Assembly: GCA_020744225.1 (NCBI GenBank) | Contig: JAGMWG010000014.1 | Coordinates: 124,001-188,000, forward strand | From: Paraphoma chrysanthemicola | Taxonomy: Eukaryota; Ascomycota; Dothideomycetes; Pleosporales; Phaeosphaeriaceae | Length of the DNA: 64,000 bases | Direction: 5' to 3' | Shown here: positions 39,869 to 50,537 of the stretch, piece after piece | How the letters are laid out: each line of letters begins with the position of its first letter | Position numbering within the stretch: position 1 is the first letter of the stretch | Program-made: the position numbers and the translations under genes | The notes under the pieces: generated by a model | Databases searched by the model: none | Seen by the model: only the letters and a program-made list of their open reading frames with translations | What the model was told of the DNA's origin: nothing

Positions 39869-41542
39869 ATGTCGGTCGCAACCCTTTCGAAGTCGCTGCC
39901 GAAGCCGAAATACACTGGCGAGGAGGAAGAGCTCACACGGAGCACACGCGTCCTGACTGCTGAGCAGTATGAGACACAGGTCGCGAGGAGACAAAATGGG
40001 CCGCCCGCGTACGGCGCGAGGAAGAACTGGCGGCCACGCTCAGCCGAGGACTTTGGAGATGGTGGCGCGTTCCCAGAAGTGCACGTCGCGCAATACCCGC
40101 TGGACATGGGCAAGAAGGGCGAAGCCACCAAATCGAATGCTCTCGTGCGGAGGGTTGATGGTGACGGGAAGACCAAGTACGATGAGATTGCCAGACGCGG
40201 ACACAGCGACTCGAGAATAGTGCAGGCCAGCTTCAAGGACCTCATCCCTCTGCGACAGCAGGCCGATGCAGGAGAGCTCGATCTGTCTCGCCCGAGTCAG
40301 GAAGTGGTACAGGCGACAAAGGAGAAGACGGAGCAGGCGCTCATGGCACTGGTGTCGGGCCAGACTGCGGCGCAGCGACCGAAGAATGTTCAAGGCCGCA
40401 AGAATGATGAACCCACCTTCGTGCGATACACCCCGACTGCGCAGATGGGTGAGGCCCAGGGGAAAACGCGCATATTCAAGATCCAGCAAAGACAGATTGA
40501 CCCTCTCGAGCCCCCGAAGTTCAAGCACAAGAGGATACCGCGCGGCCCGCCGTCGCCTCCACCACCCGTGCTTCACTCTCCGCCGCGCAAGTTGACCGCC
40601 GAGGATCAGGAGATGTGGAAGATCCCGCCGCCAATTAGCAACTGGAAGAATCCCAAGGGCTACACTGTGCCGCTGGACAAGCGCCTGGCTGCCGATGGAC
40701 GAGGTCTTCAGGACATCACCATCAACGACAAATTTGCGCAGTTCGGCGAAGCACTGCAAGCTGCAGATCGTCACGCCCGTGAGGAGGTCAAGCAGCGTGC
40801 AATCATGCAACAAAGGTTGGCTGAGAAGGAGAAGCTACAAAAAGAGGAACATCTGCGCAACCTTGCCAAGCAGGCTCGTGAAGAACGTGCGAATGCATCC
40901 CGCCGTCGCTCGGACAGCGACTCTGAAACGGACTCGGAAGAGGAAGCGGTGCGCAAGCGTCAGGCAGACCGCAAGGAGCGCCGCGAAGACTTCCAACGTG
41001 AGCTTCGACAGTCGCGCATGGGTACAGAGCGGAAGATACAGATGCTCGCTCGCGAACAGAACAGAGATATATCAGAAAAGGTGGCGCTTGGTCTGGCGAA
41101 GCCTACACAGAGTGGCGAGTCAATGTATGACTCCCGACTGTTCAATCAGTCCAGCGGCTTTAATGCGGGTTTTAACGAGGACAATCACTACGACAAACCT
41201 CTATTCGCAGCACAAGACGCCATCAGCAGCATTTACCGCCCTAGTGTGCAGCAAGACGATGGCGAAGACGATGGGCAAACGTACGACCGAATCACAAAAT
41301 CAAGCAAGTTTGAGGTGCTGGGCAAGGCGAAGGAGGGCTTCAAAGGTGCTGATCTGCAAGAGGCCCGTGAGGGTCCAGTGCAATTCGAGAAAGATACCGA
41401 TGACCCGTTCAACATCAATCAGATGATCAGCGAGGTTAGGGGTGAGAAGGGTAGTGAGAAGACCGGCGAAAAGCGGTACGGCCTCGTAGAACCCGAAGAA
41501 CGGTCTGCAAAACGTGCCAGGGTGGAAGACGACAGTGACTGA
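39869..41542 (+). CDS. PRP45: SNW-domain pre-mRNA splicing factor (SKIP/Prp45)
   Basis: The 557-residue single-exon protein is the homologue of human SNW1/SKIP and yeast Prp45, a component of the Prp19-associated (NTC-related) part of the active spliceosome, also described as a transcription co-regulator. The family's name-giving motif SNWKNPKGYTVPLDKR is present with Ser at residue 257. Upstream blocks YDEIARRGH, VQASFKDLIPLR and FVRYTPTAQMG, and PPKFKHKRIPRGPPSPPPPV in between, match the SNW domain (about 170-330). It is followed by a long charged helix (about 300-400, REEVKQRAIMQQRLAEKEK) and an acidic/basic tail with YDSRLFNQSSGFNAGFNEDN and YGLVEPEERSAKRARVEDDS, all typical. Length matches the 536-residue human protein. 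The ATG at 39869 in CCACCATG context is the first in frame. Confidence 0.96.
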   Translation: MSVATLSKSLPKPKYTGEEEELTRSTRVLTAEQYETQVARRQNGPPAYGARKNWRPRSAEDFGDGGAFPEVHVAQYPLDMGKKGEATKSNALVRRVDGDGKTKYDEIARRGHSDSRIVQASFKDLIPLRQQADAGELDLSRPSQEVVQATKEKTEQALMALVSGQTAAQRPKNVQGRKNDEPTFVRYTPTAQMGEAQGKTRIFKIQQRQIDPLEPPKFKHKRIPRGPPSPPPPVLHSPPRKLTAEDQEMWKIPPPISNWKNPKGYTVPLDKRLAADGRGLQDITINDKFAQFGEALQAADRHAREEVKQRAIMQQRLAEKEKLQKEEHLRNLAKQAREERANASRRRSDSDSETDSEEEAVRKRQADRKERREDFQRELRQSRMGTERKIQMLAREQNRDISEKVALGLAKPTQSGESMYDSRLFNQSSGFNAGFNEDNHYDKPLFAAQDAISSIYRPSVQQDDGEDDGQTYDRITKSSKFEVLGKAKEGFKGADLQEAREGPVQFEKDTDDPFNINQMISEVRGEKGSEKTGEKRYGLVEPEERSAKRARVEDDSD

Positions 41543-42058
41543 AATAGCATTTTTTTGGCGTTTGTGAGCGAAAGGATTGGCACCGCCTGGGTCCGTAAGT
41601 TAACCGGTAGGCAGGTTTTGTAAATGGACAGCGAAAGCAGATTGGACATGTTTTCGACTCTTGAGGTTGTATACCACGGGGCGTAGTAATAAATTCACCT
41701 ACATGCATTGTTCCACATCAGTCACCCTGTAAAGCTTTCGATATCAGCTTACTTGCAGCGCCGATCGCCGTGCTTCCTATTGGTTCCGACTTCTGCACAA
41801 TCCTAGTTTCGGATAGCGCACCGCGACCGACGACAACTCCCGCTTCATCGCAACCACACCACGCCTGCAGCGGCCCACAGCCCCGCGTGCGCTTGGTGGT
41901 CCAGCTACGGACCCTGAATCTTTTAAATAGGCTGACATGCGCCGGAAGAAGTGCTTCCTTGATCTCTAGCTAACCATACCTAACTTAAGGAAACAACAAC
42001 AGTCTTTTGCACTTGATACCTCATCCCTCTCTATTTTATATCGTAACCTTCAGCCACG
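41543..42058. other. Intergenic region before the dioxygenase gene
   Basis: This is the 3' flank of the SNW gene and promoter/leader of the intradiol dioxygenase gene. The last 60 bases are T/C-rich. No gene is seen. Confidence 0.45.
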
Positions 42059-43109
42059 ATGACAACCAACGGGGCCTCAGTCAATGGCAGCAAGACGCAC
42101 AAATACAACCCAACCTTCACACAGTCCGTCATCAACGCGACAGGGCCCAAGGCAACACCACGCGTCCGGCAGCTTACATCGAGCTTGATCCAGCATCTCC
42201 ATGACTTTGCCCGGGAAAATGAACTCACAGTAGATGAGTGGATGCTCGGTGTCGAGCTGGTACGCTGGCCTAGTAATATTAGAGAACGTGCGCACACAAA
42301 GTACTGACTTCGAACAGATGAACGAGGCAGGCAGAATGTCCGACGACAAGCGAAACGAAGGCCAACTCCTGTGCGACGTCCTTGGCCTCGAGTCTCTCGT
42401 CGACGAAATCACGTACAAGCTGGCTTCTGACGCCATCGATGAGCCTACCGCGACTGCCATCCTCGGGCCTTTCTACCGTCACAATGCGCCCAAGCTGTCG
42501 ATGGGCGCATGCATCGTCGCGGAAGAGACAAATAAGCAAGGCGACAGGACATGGATGCATGGCACAATCACCGACTTCACCACTGGAAAGCCAATCGAAG
42601 GCGTTGTGATCGACGTTTGGCATACGGCTCCGAACGGCCTGTATGAGCAGCAGGATCCCGACCAGCCCGAGATGAATCTCAGGGGCACATTCACAACAGG
42701 GAAAGACGGAAAGTACGACTTCTATTGCCTGAGGCCTGTCCCGTATCCGATTCCATACGATGGCCCTGCGGGTAAGGTCCTGCAGGCACTGGACAGGCAT
42801 CCATACAGGCCTGCGCACATTCACTTCCTGGTACGTTGCAAGATCGACCTTGCGTAGATCATGCTAATATTACAACAGCTAAAAGCACCTGGCTACAAGC
42901 CTATTGTGACCCAGATCTTTGATCGCAACAGCAAATATATTGAGGACGACGCCGTCTTCGCCGTGAAGGACTCCTTACTAGTTGACTTCAAGCCCTTCCA
43001 AGGTGACCCGCAAGCAGACTTCGAGCTGCCGTACGACTTCAAGATGGCAAGCTTCGAGCAAGCACAGAAACACGGTGTCGTCGGCAGCACAGAACAGAGC
43101 GGCGCATAA
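42059..43109 (+). CDS. Intradiol ring-cleavage dioxygenase (catechol or hydroxyquinol 1,2-dioxygenase type), three exons
   Basis: Exons 42059-42259, 42318-42830 and 42879-43109 give 314 residues; all junctions are phase 0 with GTACGC/GTACGT donors and CTGAC or CTAAT near the acceptors. The family opens the ring of catechol-like diols between the hydroxyls using Fe(III) and O2. The four iron ligands are visible: Tyr176 (GLYEQQDP), Tyr210 (PVPYPIPYDGP), His234 and His236 (RPAHIHF). The N-terminal helical dimerisation domain (RVRQLTSSLIQHLHDFAREN, about 40-75) and TATAILGPFYRHNAP fit the cytosolic catechol/hydroxyquinol 1,2-dioxygenases, not secreted intradiol enzymes. The opening LGPFYRHNAPK and Pro-rich PYPIPYDGP resemble hydroxyquinol dioxygenases, but the substrate cannot be fixed. 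A TPP decarboxylase gene follows on the same strand 600 bases downstream. Confidence 0.93.
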
Positions 43110-43708
43110 AGCTGGCAGAGCTTTTCAATGTTTTATCACACCAAGCGTAATGCGATGGGCTTTCCCGCAAGCTATAGCAAGAATTCTCAATTATTGTCGT
43201 GCAAGTCAGGAGTTCATCCTCGTTTTCTTTCATCATGATTAGCGTGTTCATTCCGACGACAAGCGTGGTTCATTCCGAATGAAAGCCGATCCCCCGCACT
43301 TCCGTGACATGCTACTGAACTAGCCGCTGGCAACCGAATACCGCGGCTTCGTAGTACGCCTTGCACGCCCTATGCCGCAAGTACACTACAGATTGTGCGG
43401 TTGCTTTAGGTCTTGAGGCTCTTGTCACCTCATTACTCTTTCCATCCACTACTCTTGTTCTGATTGGCATTGAATTTGCCAAGTACCGTCCTCGGCCGAG
43501 ACTTATCTACTATACCGACTGAGCTAAGGTCTGGATGTGAATAAACTTTATAAGATGTAAGCTGACAGAACGCAGGTTCTCCAAGCTTGCGTGTACAAGA
43601 GAGGATATTTGTTGTGCCCTGCTGGAATTCCTCAAAACTATTGTCATTTGAGCCTCCTGCTTTCATCCATACTGAAGACCCCGCCTCATCAAAAGAACAC
43701 TCAGGATC
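43110..43708. other. Intergenic region between dioxygenase and decarboxylase genes
   Basis: It holds the promoter of the decarboxylase gene, including the operator-like direct repeat at 43241-43283. No reading frame is accepted. The minus strand around 43450-43550 has a weak tRNA-like look that does not fold (see rejected items). Confidence 0.45.
43241..43283 (+). promoter_or_regulatory. Direct repeat containing a 7-1-7 palindrome, candidate regulator site
   Basis: The sequence AGCGTGTTCATTCCGA at 43241-43256 is repeated as AGCGTGGTTCATTCCGA at 43262-43278, five bases later. The second copy extends into a perfect inverted repeat, TTCATTC-C-GAATGAA (43269-43283). It lies 425-470 bases upstream of the decarboxylase ATG and 130 bases after the dioxygenase stop. 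The form suits a dimeric transcription factor. No regulator is known from the sequence. Confidence 0.45.
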
Positions 43709-45567
43709 ATGGGCGACATGCCTACCGGAAAGATTACGCTCGGGCGGTATATGTGGGAACGCATACATCAAATCGGCGTAGATACGATCTTTGGTGTACC
43801 AGGTGACTTCAATCTGCAGTTCCTCGACTCTATTTTCCACGTCGATGGCCTCCGATGGATGGGCAACCAGAACGAGCTCAACGCCGCATATGCCGCTGAC
43901 GGATATGCTCGTGTCAAGGGCGTCCCGGGTTGTTTCGTTACCACCCACGGTGTCGGTGAACTAAGCGCCTTGAACGGCGTTGCTGGGTCCATGAGCGAGC
44001 AAGTCAAAGTCATTCATGTCGTTGGCCAAACCACGAGAGGAATGCAGAAGAATCACATGATGATACACCACTCTATTGGTAATAAGCCGGATCACCAGCA
44101 GTATAACAAAGCATCCGTTGGCCTGCGATATGCGGCTGCTGAATTGTGGGATATCGAGACAGCACCCGCAGAGATTGATCGCGTGATCAGAGAGTGCTTT
44201 CTCAAATCTGGACCGGTATACATCTTCCTCCCCCTCGACCTCTCGGCTGAGCAGGTAGATGCAAGTCTACTGGATACATCCATCAATACCGAACCAGATA
44301 TTGATGAAGCAGCCAAAAATGAAGCCGTCAAGGCCATCACGGATGCACTCAAAGAGTCGAAACACCCTGCAGTCATAGTCGATGCATGGACTCAGCGATT
44401 TGGCGCTGCGCAGGAAGCTACACAATTCGTCAAGAAACTCAATGTGCCATTCTTTTCGGCGAACATGGGTAAAGGTGTCGTAGACGAGTCCGAGGAAATG
44501 TACGTTGGAGTCTGGAACGGTGAGGTCAGCACCCCTGGCCTCAAGGAGGCTGCAAAAGCGGCAGATCTCGTTGTAAGTACCAGTATTTTCGATGAAGATC
44601 GCGAACCATCTCTAATCATGCAAAGGTCACACTTGGTTATATCCCTGCTGACACCAATGCCGCCGGCTTCTCGCGGAAACTCTCCGAATCCACCACCATC
44701 CACATCAACCCGCACAACGTCGTCGTTCGGGGCACCCTCTACCCCAACACATCTATCAAATCCATTATTGCTGCCCTTACCACTGCACTCCCCTCTACCC
44801 CCAACCACTCGATTCCCAAACCCAAACTCCCGGCCCCTCGCACACCTCTTGACGAATCCGCAACGAAGCTGACCCAATCCTTCCTTTGGCCATCCATCGA
44901 GAAATTCCTTCGCCCCGGCGACGCCATTGTCGGCGAAACCGGCACATCCAATTTTGGTCTCTGCGACATCACATTCCCACCGAGCGTACGCTTCATCACA
45001 CAAATCTACTACGGCAGCATCGGCTTCGCCACAGCCGCAACACTCGGCGTCGAAGTCGCGCGATCTGAGCTCGAAGATGCCGGCAAAGTCGACAAGGGCC
45101 GAACAGTCCTCATCACCGGCGATGGCAGCATGGCACTCACGATCCAGGAGATTGGAACCATGATCAAGGCGAAGTTAAACATTGTAGTGTTTGTGATCAA
45201 TAACGCCGGATATACCATTGAACGACTAATCTGGGGCGCAAAACAACCCTACAACGACATCGTGCCGACAAATTACGCTCACCTTTTGCCGCTTTTCCAC
45301 CACCCGGATCCGCAAAATGCGTATCACCGCGTCACGACGAAGACAGAATTGACGGACGTTTTGGGGAAGCAGGATGTGCAGAATCCAAAGGGAGTTGTCT
45401 TGGTAGAATTGGTCATGGAGAAGCTGGATACGAGCTGGCGGCTGGGCACGCAGTTGGCGTGGAGGAGCGAGGAGCATAAGAAGTATTTGACGGATGAAGG
45501 GTTTGTGGATACGTATGGTGGTTGGGGGTTGGATGGGGTTGCGGGTGGGGATGTTAAGTGGAGTTAG
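43709..45567 (+). CDS. Thiamine-diphosphate 2-oxoacid decarboxylase, pyruvate decarboxylase family, two exons
   Basis: Exons 43709-44572 and 44626-45567 give 601 residues; the 53-nt intron is phase 0 and joins DLV to VTLGYIPADTN. The enzyme decarboxylates a 2-oxo acid to an aldehyde with thiamine diphosphate and Mg2+. Active-site residues of the PDC family are all present: Asp33 (VPGDFN), Glu56 (NQNELNAAYAADGYAR), His120-His121 (IHHSIG), the cofactor motif GDGSMALT at 453 to NN at 480-481, and Glu487 in NNAGYTIE. That set is specific to pyruvate, indolepyruvate and phenylpyruvate decarboxylases. The main fermentative enzyme is usually about 560-575 residues; this one is slightly longer. With an aromatic ring-cleavage gene upstream, it may act on an aromatic 2-oxo acid (inference). 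The first ATG (MGDMPTGK) and a second three codons later are both possible starts. Confidence 0.93.
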
Positions 45568-46177
45568 ATGATGCAGAATTCACGTTGGGTGTGAGTGATT
45601 ATGGGTATGGTTAGTAAGAATGAAGATGGTTGTTCGTAGAACAAACAGTCCAGAGATTCATTTATCAAGTTGACCTACATCGTTCATGGTTCATGTCGTA
45701 TTGCTGATGAGTACTTTGGCAGGATTACCAACAAACTGCCATGTTCTGCAAAGCTCAATAACGCCTGGCGCACAGCTTTTGCCTGTTCACTCATTTGCAA
45801 CCAGTCGGAAAATTATCCGCCCACTTATACACCCCACTCCAACGGTTTCAGCGCGGCTGCATGTTATCCTGCAGGATCGTGAATGACCCCGACATGGCTT
45901 AGTCGTGGACGCGCAACATCCGACGTCGGATCATACACCTCCGATATCCGACGTCTTCGAAAGGGGACAGTATCCGTTGATCTTGGCGGGTCCTACTCGA
46001 GCCTCATCAACACTAGTAAACCAGGCATTCGTGATCCGATATGCTTTCTTGCTTACCACCTTTCGCGAACCGAGTCACACTGTATTAATTTTTTTGTGTT
46101 TTGTTTGCATTTTACGTTATTCATCTAATCACGCTAATCTACAACCTGCTCACTCCCAATTCCACCATCCCCAAACC
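45568..46177. other. Convergent intergenic region with short palindromes
   Basis: This is the 3' flank of the decarboxylase (+) and receptor (-) genes. Around 45917-45956 the sequence ATCCGACGTC occurs twice, first inside the palindrome TCCGACGTCGGA and then after CGAT. Bases 46080-46140 are T-rich. No gene is seen. Confidence 0.4.
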
Positions 46178-47613
46178 TCACGTCCTCGGCAACTGAATCA
46201 CCAACTCGACATCCGAACTCGATCTCTCAGTGCGGAAGATATTAACATCCGTGCTCTTCTTGATCGACCCAAACGGCAGCGAATTCTGCCTCTTGCTCGA
46301 GTGATGCCGCATATATGATCCCTTACTGAGTCCATCTCCTTTACTCCCAAATGTGCTGCCGTCGCGGAAGCGCCGCAGGAATTTGTGGAAGAGAGCGTGC
46401 ATGGCAGGCATACAGGCCACGACAGTGAAGAGATTGGATTCGGTTGTGCACCAATAGAGGCCGGCTGTGTTGTCGTCTGTGTCGGAATGGTAAGTATTTG
46501 GAGCGGGATTGGGATATAGGTGCCAGGCACTTACAAGTCGGATTCTGTGTCTGCGCAAACTGGACAAATGACCAAAGCCTCAGACAAGACACAATCGTAA
46601 TAACAAACCCCACGCAAAACATGCTCATAATTTGCATCTTCTTCTTGCGCGTCATGTTCAGCTTGTACAGCATAGGCAGCGGCATGCTCAAGATAGCCAA
46701 GTCCAAAAAGATCTCAACCGCGCCTCGCACGAAGCCGAATAAGCGCACATCCACGCCGCAAAAACCGGCCATTTCGCCGCGCCACCCGTCCCAGAAGAAG
46801 CGGATCGGCGTGCACTGGAACACCATGGCGAAGACGTTGCCGATGCCGAAGCATGTGACGAGGCCGATGAAGATCCAGACTACGAGGCGGTTGCGTGGTT
46901 CGACCATGATGCGGAGGTAGAAGGCGAGCAGGGAGAGTTGCACGAGACATTCGGCGAGCATGTACATGAAGTAGGCGACGTACAGCCATTTGAGACTTTC
47001 GGTGATGTTGTCTGGTGGGATGCCCCATATGTCGCGGCCGAAGCCGAGGCGGGCGGCGACGATGACGGGCATGTTCATGCCGATTGAGAAGAGCTTGAGA
47101 GAAGACATGTTAGCTTGTGAGGTTGGAGAAGATGGTATGGATCACTCACTCCTGAAAGTCCGATCAATAGGTCATCCCATCCCAGCTGTGCGTGTGCGGA
47201 TAACGTCCGATCGGCCAGTCGTAGAATGACCATGAGCAACGCGAGACTGCCGATTGATGCAGCGACACCCATCAGAGTGGCACTCTGGTCGCGAACGGGA
47301 ACACCACATGCGGCATAAGTCTCGTTCGTTGCTTGCAGTACTTGAACTACTGTGCAATTGGCTGCGTTGCATGCTGCTGCTGCAGTCATGAATGCCGTGT
47401 CAGCGCAGAGACAGCCAAAGTCGCTGGGGGAGCATGACGATGACGGCACTGTGGCCAGAACACATTTTGACTATATGTCGTGTTAGTGTTGGTTCGTGAA
47501 GATGCTGGAAGTGTACTCACAGCACACGACGGTAGTCGCTCGAGGAACTCCTGCTGAGCAAGGACGCCCCGTGTTAACGCTGCGAGAGACAAGACAACGT
47601 TAAGGACCCTCAT
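46178..47613 (-). CDS. CFEM-domain seven-helix receptor, Pth11-like, four exons
   Basis: Exons 47613-47521, 47470-47150, 47093-46535 and 46476-46178 give 423 residues, with phases 0, 0 and 1. The signal peptide is MRVLNVVLSLAALTRGVLAQ. Next is a CFEM domain of about residues 20-85 with the eight-cysteine pattern: LPSCASKCVLATV (joined by the first splice), SSSCSPSDFGCLCAD, AAACNAANCTVV and YAACGVP. Then come hydrophobic helices (VAASIGSLALLMVILRLAD, YVAYFMYMLAECLVQLSLLA, VWIFIGLVTCFGIGNVFAMV, IFLDLAILSMPLPMLYKL, SMFCVGFVITIVSCLRLWS, and another near TESNLFTVVACMPAMHALFH) of the fungal rhodopsin-like/Pth11 family. A Ser/Arg-rich cytosolic tail ends the protein. Pth11-like receptors sense surface or nutrient cues in plant-associated fungi. 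The plasma membrane is the expected site. Confidence 0.92.
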
Positions 47614-48855
47614 TGCAACGGCTGTCAGATTCCAAAACAGTGGAGCAAGAATTAATTAAAGTTCTCTCTCGAGGTGCGGGACTCCAGTCAACGGCAGCGG
47701 CCGGGACCTCGCGTCCTTCAAATATGAGAACTCTGCATGTAACAGATTCCCCACCAGGGGTTCAAAGTAGATGATGTTTTCCATTTTCGGTAGCGTTACG
47801 AACAGCATTAGAATGTGCACGTTCAACTTGGCTCATGAGCTGGGGTTGCAACTATTACCAGGATCTTTTTGGCTTTGTTGAGACGAGGCCCACTGCTCGT
47901 AAGGAGAAAGGAGCAAAGCGTTGTGCTCCGCAAGAGCGAAAAAGCAACGGAAACAGCGCCCGGTCGTCATCGGACACATGGCTCCAGGGAGGATCGCCAT
48001 TCTGGGGTCTACGCGTGGCGTTGGTGAGGCGGCTCGGGGAGCAGAAGAACGGGGCCGCTCGCGCTGCACGCTAGAGTGGGTTAGGTCCGCGTGTGCCTGA
48101 TTGTCGTGAACGAGCTGTTCGTTGCCAAATCCGCTGCATAAATTCTCCGCAATCACGATCATACGAGAATGGATACGATAGAGGACTATGTGAAGTTGAG
48201 CATCGCTGTTGGATGTCTGCATTTCATGCTGATCATGGATGATGAAAGTTTTGTGGCTGCTGTCGGATCATTCTAAGCGACCCAATTCAAAGGTCCAGCC
48301 AATCACGCAAGAAAAACCAAGTGCTCCGTGCTCTGTCAAAAACGCTCCACCCCAGTTTTCCTGATGCAGAACGGTCCGCATCCAGTAACACGCGAAGGAA
48401 GAAGCATGGTTCGACAGAAAGTCGCCATCCTGCATGTGCAAAGGATCATCAGGCTTTTGAAATTGCCGATGCCGGCACTGCACCACAAACAGGAAGGAAT
48501 TGCGCTTTGGGCAACATCAACTCTGAGTGCGAGATTTTCACCGACTTTCCGTCGTATCTTTGGGCTACCACGGGTCTTCCCATGACGGGAGCTGCGGGCT
48601 TTGAAACGGACTAGACGTCTCGCCCCTTCCCGTTCTGCTGTCGCTAAGCTGCGGGAATACGAAGTCCCCGACCGCAGCTAAATTAGCGGTGCGACAAGAT
48701 GGGTCTAAGACACGATTCAGGCCTGCAGCTCCGCTGATGCATATGCCGCTGATGAGAAATGTCGAGAAAATCTTTGGGTGGAAAGGAATGCCGTTGGACA
48801 TTTGAACTCCTTCTCCACACTCTCAAGCGCAGTCCTTCTTGACACTTCATAGAAG
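47614..48855. other. Divergent promoter region between receptor and P450 genes
   Basis: This 1.2 kb lies between the start of the CFEM receptor (-) and the start of the P450 (+). Only short frames occur. The region around 48600-48720 is GC-richer with CTGCGGG and CCGCAG elements. No gene is seen. Confidence 0.45.
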
Positions 48856-50537
48856 ATGGCCATCGTCTCACTTGGTCTATTAGGCCTCTTTGGCCTGGCA
48901 ATCGCATACCTGATCAATTATTTGGCTCGCTCCAACCGAAATGGACGGCCTCTACCTCCGGGCCCCAAAGGCCTCCCGCTTCTTGGAAACGTAAATGATC
49001 TGCCGAAACCTGGGATGCTCGAATGCCACCATTGGGCGCAACACAAGGACCTTTACGGTCCCATCAGCTCAATCACCGTGCTGGGCCAGACCTTCGTGAT
49101 CATTAATGATGCTCAACTCGCGCTCGAGCTACTACGCGATCGATCGGCGGCGTACTCGGCCCGTCCTCACATGGTCTTCAGCAGTGACATGTACGCTAGA
49201 AATGAATTGTGCTGTTGAAGCTGTGCTAATCTGAAATCAGGATCGGTTGGAAGAACACTCTGGCTTTCAGTGGTTACACCGACACCTTCAAGCAGCATCG
49301 CACCAACATCGCCAAGGTTGCCGGTAGCACAACTTCGCTGACCGTGTTCAATCGCGTTCAGGAAGAAGAGGCTGTTCACTTTTTGATCAATTTACTCAAC
49401 TCTCCACAAGATCTTTTTGACCATATCAAAAAGGAAGCTGGTGCTGTCATCCTCAAGATTACATATGGCTACACGGCCGAGGCCAAAGGCAAGGACTACC
49501 TGGTCGACATGGCGGGTCAGACCATGCACGAGTTCTCTGAGTCGACTATTCCTGGTAAATGGCCGGTTGATATCATGCCTTTCTGTGAGTAAACCTCTTT
49601 TTCCTTTGAGACGTCCATTCTGATTATAACAGTGCAATACCTTCCCGACTGGATGCCTGGCACTGGCTTCAAGGCCACCGCTCGCCAAATGGCAGAGCAA
49701 CTGCAAAAGACCACCAATCAGCCCTATGAGTTCGTTAAGCAGCAAATGCGCGAGAAGAGGCACAAGCCATCCTTGCTCTCCCAAGCCATAGAAGACATCG
49801 GATCCAACGCCACACAAGAAAACATCCACAAATGGTCCGCTTCGTCATTGTATCTCGGCGGCGCCGATACTACTGTATCATCCCTCATGACCTTCTTCCT
49901 CGCCATGACGCTCTTCCCTGAAGTCCAACAGAAAGCCCAAGAAGAACTCGACCGTGTTCTCGGTGATCGTCTCCCGATGAGTGGCGACCGAGACAGCTTG
50001 CCATACATCTGGGCAGTTGTGCAGGAAACTCATCGCTGGCATCCCGTTGCGCCCATGGCCATTCCACACGCCAGCACAAAGGAAGACATGATCAGCGGCT
50101 ACAGAATTCCCAAGGGCGCGCTTGTTCTCCCAAACACTTGGTGGTTCACCCACGATCCTGCCGTGTACCCCGACCCCATGACTTTCCGCCCCGAACGCTT
50201 CATCGAGACAGCAACACACAAGGCCGAGCCCGATCCGCGTACATATACATTTGGATATGGTCGCCGCGTGTGTCCTGGCCGCTATGTCGCTGATAATGCG
50301 CTGTTCATTACCATTGCACAATCGCTGGCAGTGTTCAAGATCGAGAAGCTAACGGAAAACGGCAAAGTCATTGAGCCGGAAGTCAAGTTCGAGCCAGGTG
50401 TTGTGAGCCATCCGGTCCCGTACCGTACGAGCATCACGCCGAGGAGTGAGAAGCATGAGCAGAGGATTCGAGAGGCGGGGAAGGAGTATCCGTGGGAGGA
50501 GAGTGATGCGAAGTACTTGAAGACGCTGAAGTGGTAA
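48856..50537 (+). CDS. Cytochrome P450 monooxygenase, three exons
   Basis: Exons 48856-49190, 49241-49584 and 49633-50537 give 527 residues; junctions read SSD-M-IGWKN and MPF-L-QYLPDW. The protein has an N-terminal membrane anchor (VSLGLLGLFGLAIAYLINYL), the Pro hinge PLPPGPKGLPLLGN, the I-helix oxygen-binding motif GGADTT (302-307), ETHR (Glu358, Arg361), the PERF motif FRPERF, and the heme loop FGYGRRVCPGRY with Cys440. It is therefore a complete class II ER P450 needing NADPH-cytochrome P450 reductase. The style (YLGGADTTVSS, GYGRRVCPGR, SDRDSLPYI-like lead-in) is that of the O-methylsterigmatocystin oxidoreductase-like/CYP families common in Pezizomycotina. The substrate is unknown. It may belong to the neighbouring aromatic-degrading genes, but the receptor gene intervenes. 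Confidence 0.93.

Noticed and set aside
40040..40813. 257-codon frame antisense to the SNW gene
   Set aside because: It is a shadow of a well-conserved GC-biased gene on the plus strand.
43455..43550. tRNA-like look on the minus strand (TAGCTCAGTCGGTA followed by a small hairpin)
   Set aside because: No acceptor stem pairs, the D-arm does not close, and the T-loop lacks the TTC position. Likely coincidence.
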